Shown: piece after piece, positions 57,658 to 64,000 of the stretch | Layout of the letters: every line of letters starts with the position of its first letter | How positions within the stretch are numbered: the stretch's first letter is position 1 | Origin: Comamonadaceae bacterium PBBC1 | Lineage (GTDB): Bacteria > Pseudomonadota > Gammaproteobacteria > Burkholderiales > Burkholderiaceae_C | Reading direction: 5' to 3' | NCBI GenBank assembly: GCA_002256145.1 | Contig: NKIP01000010.1 | Coordinates: forward strand, 62,001 to 126,000 | DNA length: 64,000 nucleotides | Program-made: the position numbers and the translations under genes | Notes under the pieces: model-generated | Told to the model about the DNA's origin: nothing | The model's database searches: none | The model's input: the letters and a program-made list of their open reading frames with translations, nothing else

Positions 57658-58638
57658 ATGAACACGCCACGCACACGGGTGCAACGGCGCCCTGTGCATG
57701 GGGTGCTTTTGCTCGACAAACCTTTGGGACTTTCCAGTAACCAGGCTTTGCAAAAGGCCAAGTGGTTGCTTCGTGCTGAAAAAGCAGGACATACCGGAAC
57801 CCTGGACCCCCTGGCCACAGGTGTTTTACCCCTGTGTTTTGGGGCTGCCACCAAATTCAGTCAACAGCATTTGAACGCTGAAAAAACCTACGAAACCACC
57901 GTGAGACTCGGTTTGAAAACCAGCACGGGCGATGCCGAAGGGGATGTGATCTCTGTACGCGAAGTGTCATGTACAGCGGGTACAGTGGTTGAAGTTTTGG
58001 ATCGTTTCATGGGGCCTATCAGTCAAGTGCCTCCGATGTACAGTGCCTTGAAGAAAGACGGCAAGGCCCTGTATGAATATGCCCGTGAAGGTGAAACCGT
58101 GGAGCGCGAAGCGCGAAACGTGGTGATCCATGATCTGGATCTGCTGGACATGCAACTGCAAGGCGATGCGCCTTTTTTGCGTTTGCGAGTGCGCTGCAGC
58201 AAAGGCACCTACATCCGAACCTTGGGTGAAGACATTGCAGAGGCTCTGGGTTGTGGCGGCCATTTGAGCGCTCTGCGCCGTGTGGTCACTGGGCCTTTTG
58301 ATGAAGCCCAGTGTGTGACCTTGTCCGCACTCGAGAGCATGGATGAATCCCAGCGCCTGGCGGCTTTGCAGCCGGTCGATGTGCTGCTGCCGGACTACAC
58401 CCCGGTCAGCTTGGACAGCGAAAATGCCGGGAAATTTTTGAGCGGGGTGCGCAGACGCGGCCCTTGGGTTGATTGTGATCAAGTCGTGGTGTATGGAGAG
58501 CATCCTCGTGCCTTGCTGGGAACAGCACATGTGCATGGCGGCGAGTTGATTCCGGGTCGATTGTTGAGCCCGATCGAAATTCAACAGATTTTGGAAAAAT
58601 CACCTGTCAACGCGCCATTGCTGGCCGAGCAGGTTTAA
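57658..58638 (+). CDS. truB: tRNA pseudouridine(55) synthase TruB
   Basis: TruB isomerises uridine 55 in the T-loop of tRNAs. The 326-aa protein has the catalytic Asp50 in GHTGTLDPLATG, the KPLGLSS segment (residues 21-27), and the RCSKGTYIRTL motif of the family. Spacing of 2 bp from rbfA and 13 bp to typA supports a shared transcript. Confidence 0.95.
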   Translation: MNTPRTRVQRRPVHGVLLLDKPLGLSSNQALQKAKWLLRAEKAGHTGTLDPLATGVLPLCFGAATKFSQQHLNAEKTYETTVRLGLKTSTGDAEGDVISVREVSCTAGTVVEVLDRFMGPISQVPPMYSALKKDGKALYEYAREGETVEREARNVVIHDLDLLDMQLQGDAPFLRLRVRCSKGTYIRTLGEDIAEALGCGGHLSALRRVVTGPFDEAQCVTLSALESMDESQRLAALQPVDVLLPDYTPVSLDSENAGKFLSGVRRRGPWVDCDQVVVYGEHPRALLGTAHVHGGELIPGRLLSPIEIQQILEKSPVNAPLLAEQV

Positions 58639-58651
58639 AGGAAGAGAAAGC

Positions 58652-60469
58652 ATGAGCAAGCAAATTCGCAACATCGCCATCATCGCGCACGTTGACCACG
58701 GTAAAACCACCATGGTGGACCAACTGCTGCGTCAGTCCGGTACCTTTGCCGATCACGAAAAAATCGTGGACACCGTGATGGACAACAATGCCATCGAACG
58801 TGAGCGCGGCATCACCATTTTGGCCAAAAACTGCGCTGTGAGCTGGGAAGGCACCCACATCAACATCGTGGACACCCCCGGTCACGCGGACTTCGGTGGC
58901 GAAGTCGAACGCGCTTTGTCCATGGTCGATGGTGTGGTCTTGTTGATCGATGCCCAAGAAGGCCCCATGCCTCAGACCCGCTTCGTGACCAAAAAAGCTT
59001 TGGCCTTGGGCCTCAAGCCCATCGTCGTGGTGAACAAGGTTGACAAGCCCGGCGCCAACCCTGACAAAGTGGTGAACGCCGCATTTGACCTGTTTGACAA
59101 ACTCGGTGCGAACGACGAGCAGCTGGACTTCCCCGTGGTGTACGCCTCCGGTATCAACGGCTGGACATCGCTCGAAGAGGGCGCGCCTGGTGAGCAGTGG
59201 GGCCCCGACATGTCGGCCTTGTTCAACACTGTGCTGAAACACGTTCCACCGCAAAAGGGTGATCCTGCAGCACCTTTGCAGCTGCAAATTTCTGCCCTCG
59301 ACTTCTCGACTTTCGTTGGCCGCATCGGCGTGGGCCGCATCAGCCAAGGCACAATCAAGCCGCAAATGGATGTGGTCGTCATGGAAGGCCCGGACGGAAA
59401 AGCCATCAAAGGTCGCGTCAACCAGGTGCTGAAGTTCCAAGGTTTGGACCGTGTACAAGTGACCGAAGCCGGTCCTGGTGACATCGTTTTGATCAACGGC
59501 ATTGCCGACCTGAACATTGGCGTCACTGTGACCGACAACGCCAACCCAGCGCCTTTGCCCATGCTGAAAGTGGACGAGCCCACGCTCACCATGAACTTCT
59601 GCGTGAACACCTCGCCATTGGCCGGTCGTGAAGGCAAGTTCGTCACCAGCCGCCAAATCTGGGACCGCCTGCAAAAAGAACTTCAACACAACGTGGCGCT
59701 GCGCGTCAAGGAAACTGACGAAGAAGGTATCTTTGAAGTCATGGGCCGTGGTGAATTGCACCTGACCATCTTGCTGGAAAACATGCGCCGCGAAGGCTAC
59801 GAGATGGCGGTTTCCAAGCCTCGCGTGGTGTTCCGTGACATCAATGGTGAGCGTCATGAGCCCATCGAGCTGGTCACGGCTGACATCGAAGAAACCCACC
59901 AGGGCGGCGTCATGCAAGCCTTGGGCGAGCGCAAGGGCGAACTGGTCAACATGGAACCCGATGGCCGTGGTCGTGTCCGTTTGGAATACCGCATTCCAGC
60001 CCGTGGTTTGATCGGTTTCACCAACGAATTTCTGAACTTGACCCGTGGTTCCGGCCTGATTTCGAACATCTTCGACAGCTACGAGCCGCACAAGGGTGAC
60101 ATTGGTGGCCGTAAAAACGGTGTGTTGATCTCCATGGACGACGGTGAAATTTTCACCTACGCCCTGGGCAAGCTGGACGACCGCGGTCGCATGTTCGTCA
60201 AGGCGAACGATCCCGTGTACGAAGGCATGATTGTGGGCATCCACAGCCGTGACAACGACCTGGTGGTCAACGCTACACGTACCAAGCAGCTGACCAACTT
60301 CCGCGTGTCCGGCAAGGAAGACGCGATCAAGATCACACCTCCGATCGACCTGACACTGGAATACGGCGTCGAGTTCATCGAGGACGACGAGTTGGTCGAG
60401 ATCACGCCCAAGAGCGTGCGACTGCGCAAGCGCTTCCTCAAGGAAAGCGACCGCAAGCGCAACAAGTGA
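58652..60469 (+). CDS. typA: Ribosome-associated GTPase TypA/BipA
   Basis: TypA/BipA is an EF-G-like GTPase that supports 50S assembly and growth at low temperature or under stress. The 605-aa protein has the GTP-binding motifs AHVDHGKTT (residues 12-20), DTPGHADF and NKVDKPGA, and the C-terminal RNA-binding part specific to TypA ([13 protein letters not shown]). A GGAAGAG ribosome-binding site precedes the ATG. Confidence 0.96.
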   Translation: MSKQIRNIAIIAHVDHGKTTMVDQLLRQSGTFADHEKIVDTVMDNNAIERERGITILAKNCAVSWEGTHINIVDTPGHADFGGEVERALSMVDGVVLLIDAQEGPMPQTRFVTKKALALGLKPIVVVNKVDKPGANPDKVVNAAFDLFDKLGANDEQLDFPVVYASGINGWTSLEEGAPGEQWGPDMSALFNTVLKHVPPQKGDPAAPLQLQISALDFSTFVGRIGVGRISQGTIKPQMDVVVMEGPDGKAIKGRVNQVLKFQGLDRVQVTEAGPGDIVLINGIADLNIGVTVTDNANPAPLPMLKVDEPTLTMNFCVNTSPLAGREGKFVTSRQIWDRLQKELQHNVALRVKETDEEGIFEVMGRGELHLTILLENMRREGYEMAVSKPRVVFRDINGERHEPIELVTADIEETHQGGVMQALGERKGELVNMEPDGRGRVRLEYRIPARGLIGFTNEFLNLTRGSGLISNIFDSYEPHKGDIGGRKNGVLISMDDGEIFTYALGKLDDRGRMFVKANDPVYEGMIVGIHSRDNDLVVNATRTKQLTNFRVSGKEDAIKITPPIDLTLEYGVEFIEDDELVEITPKSVRLRKRFLKESDRKRNK

Positions 60470-60483
60470 TCGGCTGATCGATC

Positions 60484-61368
60484 ATGCGCATGAGTCACAG
60501 CTTGGCTGTCTGGACCATGGTGGGCTGCACCGCCTTGTGGTCCATCGCAGGTGTGGTGACACGGCACTTGGAAGAGGCCCGAAGCTTTGAAGTGACCTTC
60601 TGGCGAAGCTTCTTCACGGTGGTGTCTTTGCTGATCATCCTGCCTGTTTGGCAGGGCTGGGGCGTCTGGGCTCGAGTGCCTTGGCGCAACCGATACTTCT
60701 GGCTTTCTGGCCTTTGCTGGAGTGTCATGTTCACCGCCTTCATGGTGGCCTTGACCTTGACTGCCGTGGCCAATGTGCTGATCACCATGGCCGCCGGGCC
60801 CTTGCTCACGGCCTTGTTCACCCGGGTTTTTTTGCGCCATCAATTGCCCTTGCGCACTTGGGTGGCCATTGTGCTGGCTGGCGTGGGCATTGGATGGATG
60901 TATGGTTCGCAGCTCAGTTTAGGTGACCCCAACTTCCTGATCGGGTCTTTGGTCGCCTTGTGTGTACCCATTGCCGGTGCCGTTCAGTGGACACTGGCAC
61001 AAAAGAGCCAAAACGAGGGGCACAGCCTGGATTTGGTCCCTTCGGTGTTGCTGGGGGCCCTGTTCTCAACGCTGCTCACTTTGCCTTTGGCCATGCCTTT
61101 CCAGGCGTCGGTCCATGATGTGTCTTTGTTGGCGATGCTGGGATTGTTTCAGTTGGCCATTCCCTGCGTTGTCTCGGTCGTTTGTGTTCGCGTACTCAAA
61201 GCCCCTGAAGCGTCCTTGCTTTGCTTGCTGGAAATCGTCTTTGGCATTGCCTTGGCATGGTGGGGGGCCAACGAAGCCCCGCAAATGAGCGTATTGTTGG
61301 GCGGGTCCCTGGTTTTGGGGGCTTTGCTCATGAACCAATGGTTAGGTTGGAGACAAAACAATGTCTGA
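60484..61368 (+). CDS. DMT-superfamily transporter (EamA type)
   Basis: A 294-aa hydrophobic protein with about ten membrane segments arranged as two EamA repeats, as in drug/metabolite exporters. It starts 14 bp after typA and overlaps the next gene by 8 bp. Members export amino acids, nucleosides or small metabolites; the substrate cannot be inferred. Confidence 0.82.
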   Translation: MRMSHSLAVWTMVGCTALWSIAGVVTRHLEEARSFEVTFWRSFFTVVSLLIILPVWQGWGVWARVPWRNRYFWLSGLCWSVMFTAFMVALTLTAVANVLITMAAGPLLTALFTRVFLRHQLPLRTWVAIVLAGVGIGWMYGSQLSLGDPNFLIGSLVALCVPIAGAVQWTLAQKSQNEGHSLDLVPSVLLGALFSTLLTLPLAMPFQASVHDVSLLAMLGLFQLAIPCVVSVVCVRVLKAPEASLLCLLEIVFGIALAWWGANEAPQMSVLLGGSLVLGALLMNQWLGWRQNNV

Positions 61369-62443
61369 TGTCATTGCACAAATTGAAGGCCGTATCGGCT
61401 GCATCACCCTCAACCGGCCTAAGGCACTGAATGCCCTGTCCCTTGATATGGTGCGGTCCATCACCCAGGCATTGCTCGACTGGAAAGTCAATCCGCAAGT
61501 CTTGGCTGTGGCGGTGCGCGGCACTGGCAAAGAAGGGCCTTTTGGTTCATTTTGTGCAGGTGGCGACATCCGGTTTTTTCACCAAGCAGCCACGGCAGGC
61601 GATGCGTCATTGGGTGATTTCTTCACCGAAGAGTACCGCCTCAACCACCTGATTCACACCTACAACAAGCCCTACATTGCCTTCATGGATGGCATTGTCA
61701 TGGGGGGCGGCATGGGCATCAGTCAGGGTGCCAGCGTGCGAGTGGTCACCGAACGCACCAAGATGGCCATGCCTGAAACCCACATCGGATTGTTTCCGGA
61801 TGTGGGCGGCGGTTATTTCCTCAGCCGTTGCCCTGGCCGTCTGGGCGAGTACCTGGGCCTGACGGGCCAAATGCTCAATGGTGCACAAGCCGTGGCCGCC
61901 AAATTGGCCGACATCGCGCTGCCCAGCGGCATGCTCGAGCCCATCTGGCAAACCTTGATCAGCAGCCCCTTTGAAAATGCCGAATCGGTGGAGCGCTGGG
62001 TCTTGGCCCAAGCAGGTGCGTTGACGCCCGAAAAGCTCACCCCTCAGCCTCAAATTGACGACGTGTTTGGTTTGCCTACCATCGCCGACATGTTGACCCG
62101 GTTGGAATCGGCATCCGATGAATGGAGCCAGAAAACGGCCGACACCTTGCGGCATCGATCCCCCTTGATGTTGCATGTGGTGCTCGAGCAAATTCGCCGG
62201 GCCCGCCAAATGAGTTTGGCCGATGACCTGCGCATGGAGCGGGACATGGTTCACCACTGTTTTCACCTGCGGCCCGTGGCCGACAGCGAGACTGTGGAAG
62301 GCATCCGCGCCTTGGCCGTCGAGAAGGACCATCACCCTCAATGGAAACCGGCCCGTGTGGAAGATGTGGATCTGTCTGAAGCGGCGCGGTTCTTTGTCAG
62401 CCCTTGGCCCTCCGACCACCACCCATTGCGCGATTTGAGTTGA
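61361..62443 (+). CDS. 3-hydroxyisobutyryl-CoA hydrolase-like crotonase
   Basis: A 360-aa crotonase-fold protein with the oxyanion-hole segments FCAGGDIRFF (residues about 65-74) and GIVMGGGMGIS (109-119), and the PETHIGLFPDVGGGY block (about 136-150) typical of 3-hydroxyisobutyryl-CoA hydrolases of valine breakdown. Its length, with a C-terminal 100-residue extension, also fits that group rather than plain enoyl-CoA hydratase (about 260 aa). A GGAGA ribosome-binding site lies upstream. Confidence 0.85.
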   Translation: MSDVIAQIEGRIGCITLNRPKALNALSLDMVRSITQALLDWKVNPQVLAVAVRGTGKEGPFGSFCAGGDIRFFHQAATAGDASLGDFFTEEYRLNHLIHTYNKPYIAFMDGIVMGGGMGISQGASVRVVTERTKMAMPETHIGLFPDVGGGYFLSRCPGRLGEYLGLTGQMLNGAQAVAAKLADIALPSGMLEPIWQTLISSPFENAESVERWVLAQAGALTPEKLTPQPQIDDVFGLPTIADMLTRLESASDEWSQKTADTLRHRSPLMLHVVLEQIRRARQMSLADDLRMERDMVHHCFHLRPVADSETVEGIRALAVEKDHHPQWKPARVEDVDLSEAARFFVSPWPSDHHPLRDLS

Positions 62444-62447
62444 TTTT

Positions 62448-62514
62448 GCAGGTCGCTGCTTTCAGCCCCGACAATTTGTGCATGGCCCCTGTTTCGGGGC
62501 TCAAGCCTCAGACC
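62448..62514. repeat. REP-like extragenic palindrome, copy 2
   Basis: The left arm GCAGGTCGCTGCTTTCAGCC... (62448-62473) is close to that of the palindrome at 32843-32869, and the right arm (62492-62514) with CGGGGCTCAAGCC is an imperfect inverse of it. It again sits between convergent genes (crotonase-type and smpB), supporting a dispersed repeat family with at least two members in the window. Confidence 0.65.
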
Positions 62515-62541
62515 GTCAAGCAAAATCTTGGGATGCGAGTC

Positions 62542-63036
62542 TCAACGGTCGCGGTGGCGGCTTTTCATGGCGCGTTCGACTTCGCGCTTGCCTTCGCGGT
62601 CCTTGATGGTGTCGCGTTTGTCGTGCTCGGCCTTGCCCTTGGCCAGCGCGATGTCGCATTTCACCTTGCCTGATTTCCAGTGCAAATTGATCGGCACGAG
62701 GGTGTAACCTTTTTGCTCGATCTTGCCGATCAGTCGCTTGATCTCTTCCTTGTTCAGCAGCAATTTGCGCGTGCGTGCGGCCTCGGGGCTGATGTGGGTG
62801 GATGCGGTTTTGAGCGGGTTGATCAAGCAGCCGATGATGAACAATTCGCCATTGCGGATCACCACATAACCGTCTGTGAGCTGCACCTTGCCTTCGCGAA
62901 TGGCCTTGACTTCCCAGCCCTCGAGCACCATGCCGGCCTCGTAGCGCTCTTCAAAAAAATAGTCAAAAGACGCTTTTTTGTTCTCGGCGATTTTGGCAAA
63001 AACAGGGGCAGAAGGGGACTTTTTGGGTGTGGCCAT
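62542..63036 (-). CDS. smpB: SsrA-binding protein SmpB
   Basis: SmpB binds tmRNA and delivers it to stalled ribosomes. The 164-aa protein has the characteristic [20 protein letters not shown] segment, [11 protein letters not shown], and a basic C-terminal tail ([15 protein letters not shown]) that enters the mRNA channel. The ATG at 63036 begins the conserved part; the longer frame is not coding. No ssrA gene was found in the window. ratA is divergent, with 103 bp between starts. Confidence 0.96.
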   Translation of the reverse strand: MATPKKSPSAPVFAKIAENKKASFDYFFEERYEAGMVLEGWEVKAIREGKVQLTDGYVVIRNGELFIIGCLINPLKTASTHISPEAARTRKLLLNKEEIKRLIGKIEQKGYTLVPINLHWKSGKVKCDIALAKGKAEHDKRDTIKDREGKREVERAMKSRHRDR

Positions 63037-63139
63037 GGTCAACAGATGGGGCCGCAAGGCCGTTCGCAAGGGATTGCAGCAAGCTCGCAAGCAAATCGGC
63101 GGGATGAAAAAACTACAATCCACGCACTCCGAGCATTGT

Positions 63140-63580
63140 ATGAAGAATATCCACAAGTCCGTCCTCATCTGGTTCAGCCCCGATGAAATGTTTCGCCTGG
63201 TCACCGATGTGGCACGTTACCCCGAGTTTTTGCCATGGTGCGACCAAGCACGGGTGCTCGAAACCGATGACCAAGGCATGCTGGCCGAAGTCGGCATCAG
63301 CCTAGGGGGCATCAAGCAAAGTTTCACCACACGCAACACGCACGAGGCGGGCCGTTCTGTGGGCATGAATTTGGTCAAAGGGCCGTTTTCCAATCTCAGT
63401 GGTGTCTGGCGTTTCAGCCCCGTGGGCGATGGCACACAGCGAGCCTGCAAAGTCGAACTGGATTTGCAGTACGGCTTTTCCAGCTCCACGTTGGCTGCAC
63501 TGGTCGGCCCGGTTTTTGACAAGATAGCCGCCAGCTTGGTCGATGCCTTTGTCAAACGTGCCGAGGCGGTGTATGAGTGA
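63140..63580 (+). CDS. ratA: RatA/Coq10-family START-like protein
   Basis: The 146-aa protein matches the RatA/Coq10 group ([24 protein letters not shown], and a C-terminal amphipathic helix). E. coli RatA was described as inhibiting 70S formation, whereas other family members bind ubiquinone and help respiration; the latter may well apply here. ratA-rnfH next to smpB is a conserved group. The stop overlaps rnfH by 8 bp. Confidence 0.88.
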   Translation: MKNIHKSVLIWFSPDEMFRLVTDVARYPEFLPWCDQARVLETDDQGMLAEVGISLGGIKQSFTTRNTHEAGRSVGMNLVKGPFSNLSGVWRFSPVGDGTQRACKVELDLQYGFSSSTLAALVGPVFDKIAASLVDAFVKRAEAVYE

Positions 63581-63941
63581 CGCACCTACGCCGTGCGTGC
63601 AAGTTCTGGTGTGCTGGAGTTTGCTGCCCCGGCAAGTGATTGAGCACCCCCTGAGCGTGCCTGCTGCTTGCTCGGTTCAATCGGTGTTGGCCCAATTGAT
63701 GACCGTCAATTTACCCTCACTGAACGACGAGGCCAAGGCTCGTTTGCCTTTTTTGCAGCCTGGCATATGGGGGCGAAAAGTGTCTTGGGATCAGACCATT
63801 GAGGCGGGCGACCGCATCGAGCTGTACCGTGACCTTCAAGTTGACCCCAAAGTGGCCCGGCGTCAACGCTTCAAACGGCAGGGCAAAGGTCGGACTGGAC
63901 TGTTTGCCAACCGCAAAAGCGGCGTGGCTGCGGGTTATTGA
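63573..63941 (+). CDS. rnfH: RnfH-family ubiquitin-like protein
   Basis: A 122-aa protein with the beta-grasp RnfH pattern: VQVLVCWSLLPRQ near the N-terminus, GIWGRKVSWDQTIEAGDRIE and LYRDLQVDPKVARRQRF, the family end motif. The C-terminal extension (about 25 residues) is basic and Gly-rich. Function is unclear in general; it is often found with ratA. The ATG at 63573 overlaps the ratA end. Confidence 0.88.
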   Translation: MSDAPTPCVQVLVCWSLLPRQVIEHPLSVPAACSVQSVLAQLMTVNLPSLNDEAKARLPFLQPGIWGRKVSWDQTIEAGDRIELYRDLQVDPKVARRQRFKRQGKGRTGLFANRKSGVAAGY

Positions 63942-63949
63942 AAGCGCTC

Positions 63950-64000
63950 ATGCAAGCCCTCTTGAATGCCATTGCCCAAAGCCACAACACCCCACATGCG
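63950..64000 (+). CDS. Possible gene start, cut by the window edge
   Basis: An ATG at 63950, 8 bp after rnfH, opens a frame that remains open for 17 codons to the window edge (MQALLNAIAQSHNTPHA). A GAAAG precedes the ATG. Too short to identify. Confidence 0.35.
   Translation, partial: MQALLNAIAQSHNTPHA

Noticed and set aside
56204..57676. 490-codon minus-strand frame over infB and rbfA
   Set aside because: Antisense to IF-2 and RbfA, both fully supported.
58607..60244. 545-codon minus-strand frame over typA
   Set aside because: Antisense to typA, which has all GTPase motifs; the frame is His/Val/Gln-rich without domains.

Overview
The window is a chromosomal, housekeeping-rich segment of a Gram-negative betaproteobacterium. 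Gene content and order point to Burkholderiales, most likely a Comamonadaceae-type freshwater bacterium: smc-zipA-ligA, dapC-dapE-prmB-yheS, rimP-nusA-infB-rbfA-truB-typA, smpB-ratA-rnfH, lptF/lptG divergent from pepA-holC, and a short tolB-pal-cpoB cluster. This placement is inferred from gene order and protein style; no database search was possible. No prophage, transposase, integrase, CRISPR array or other clear mobile gene was seen. Genes are tightly packed, with many 1-4 bp overlaps.

Layout. 1-8109: the end of clpA and its terminator, a HerA-like ATPase (yjgR type), a YebC/PmpR regulator, purD, an acyltransferase, hemF, then the compact run nadD-rsfS-rlmH-maf; the RsfS carries a long histone-H1-like tail. 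8228-16298: rng, convergent msbA, then tolB-pal-cpoB, a YeeE/YedE sulfur transporter and tcdA. 16349-22586: tRNA-Lys and a small zinc-ribbon gene, then a minus-strand block reading dapC-dapE-prmB-GNAT-yheS. 22908-29628: smc-zipA-ligA. 29632-33025: def, a secreted protein of six 16-residue repeats, and a 616-aa coiled-coil protein ending in a NYN/PIN-like nuclease domain, followed by a REP-like palindrome. 33026-38917, minus strand: a lipoprotein hydrolase, an aminotransferase, cysB, a CbiX-type chelatase, lptG and lptF. 38941-42454: pepA, holC, a small conserved-looking ORF and a LivK-type binding protein. 42564-45126: tRNA-Ser and a large Orn/Lys/Arg decarboxylase. 45494-51939: fabI, and divergently a yejABEF-type peptide ABC importer. 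52095-62443: the transcription/translation operon rimP-nusA-infB-rbfA-truB-typA, followed by a DMT transporter and a 3-hydroxyisobutyryl-CoA hydrolase. 62542-64000: smpB, divergent ratA-rnfH, and the start of one more possible gene.

Functional themes are envelope biogenesis (msbA, lptFG, tolB-pal-cpoB, fabI), ribosome assembly and translation (rsfS, rlmH, prmB, rimP, infB, rbfA, truB, typA, smpB, def, two tRNAs), chromosome maintenance (smc, zipA, ligA, holC) and sulfur metabolism (YeeE/YedE, tcdA, cbiX, cysB).

The most interesting unexplained items are the coiled-coil NYN nuclease candidate (30872-32722), its divergent six-repeat secreted neighbour (30182-30577), the H1-like tail on RsfS, a terminator-like hairpin in the leader of the rimP-nusA operon, and two related palindromes that each lie between convergent genes. 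No complete previously undescribed multi-gene system could be demonstrated; the NYN protein is the best lead.
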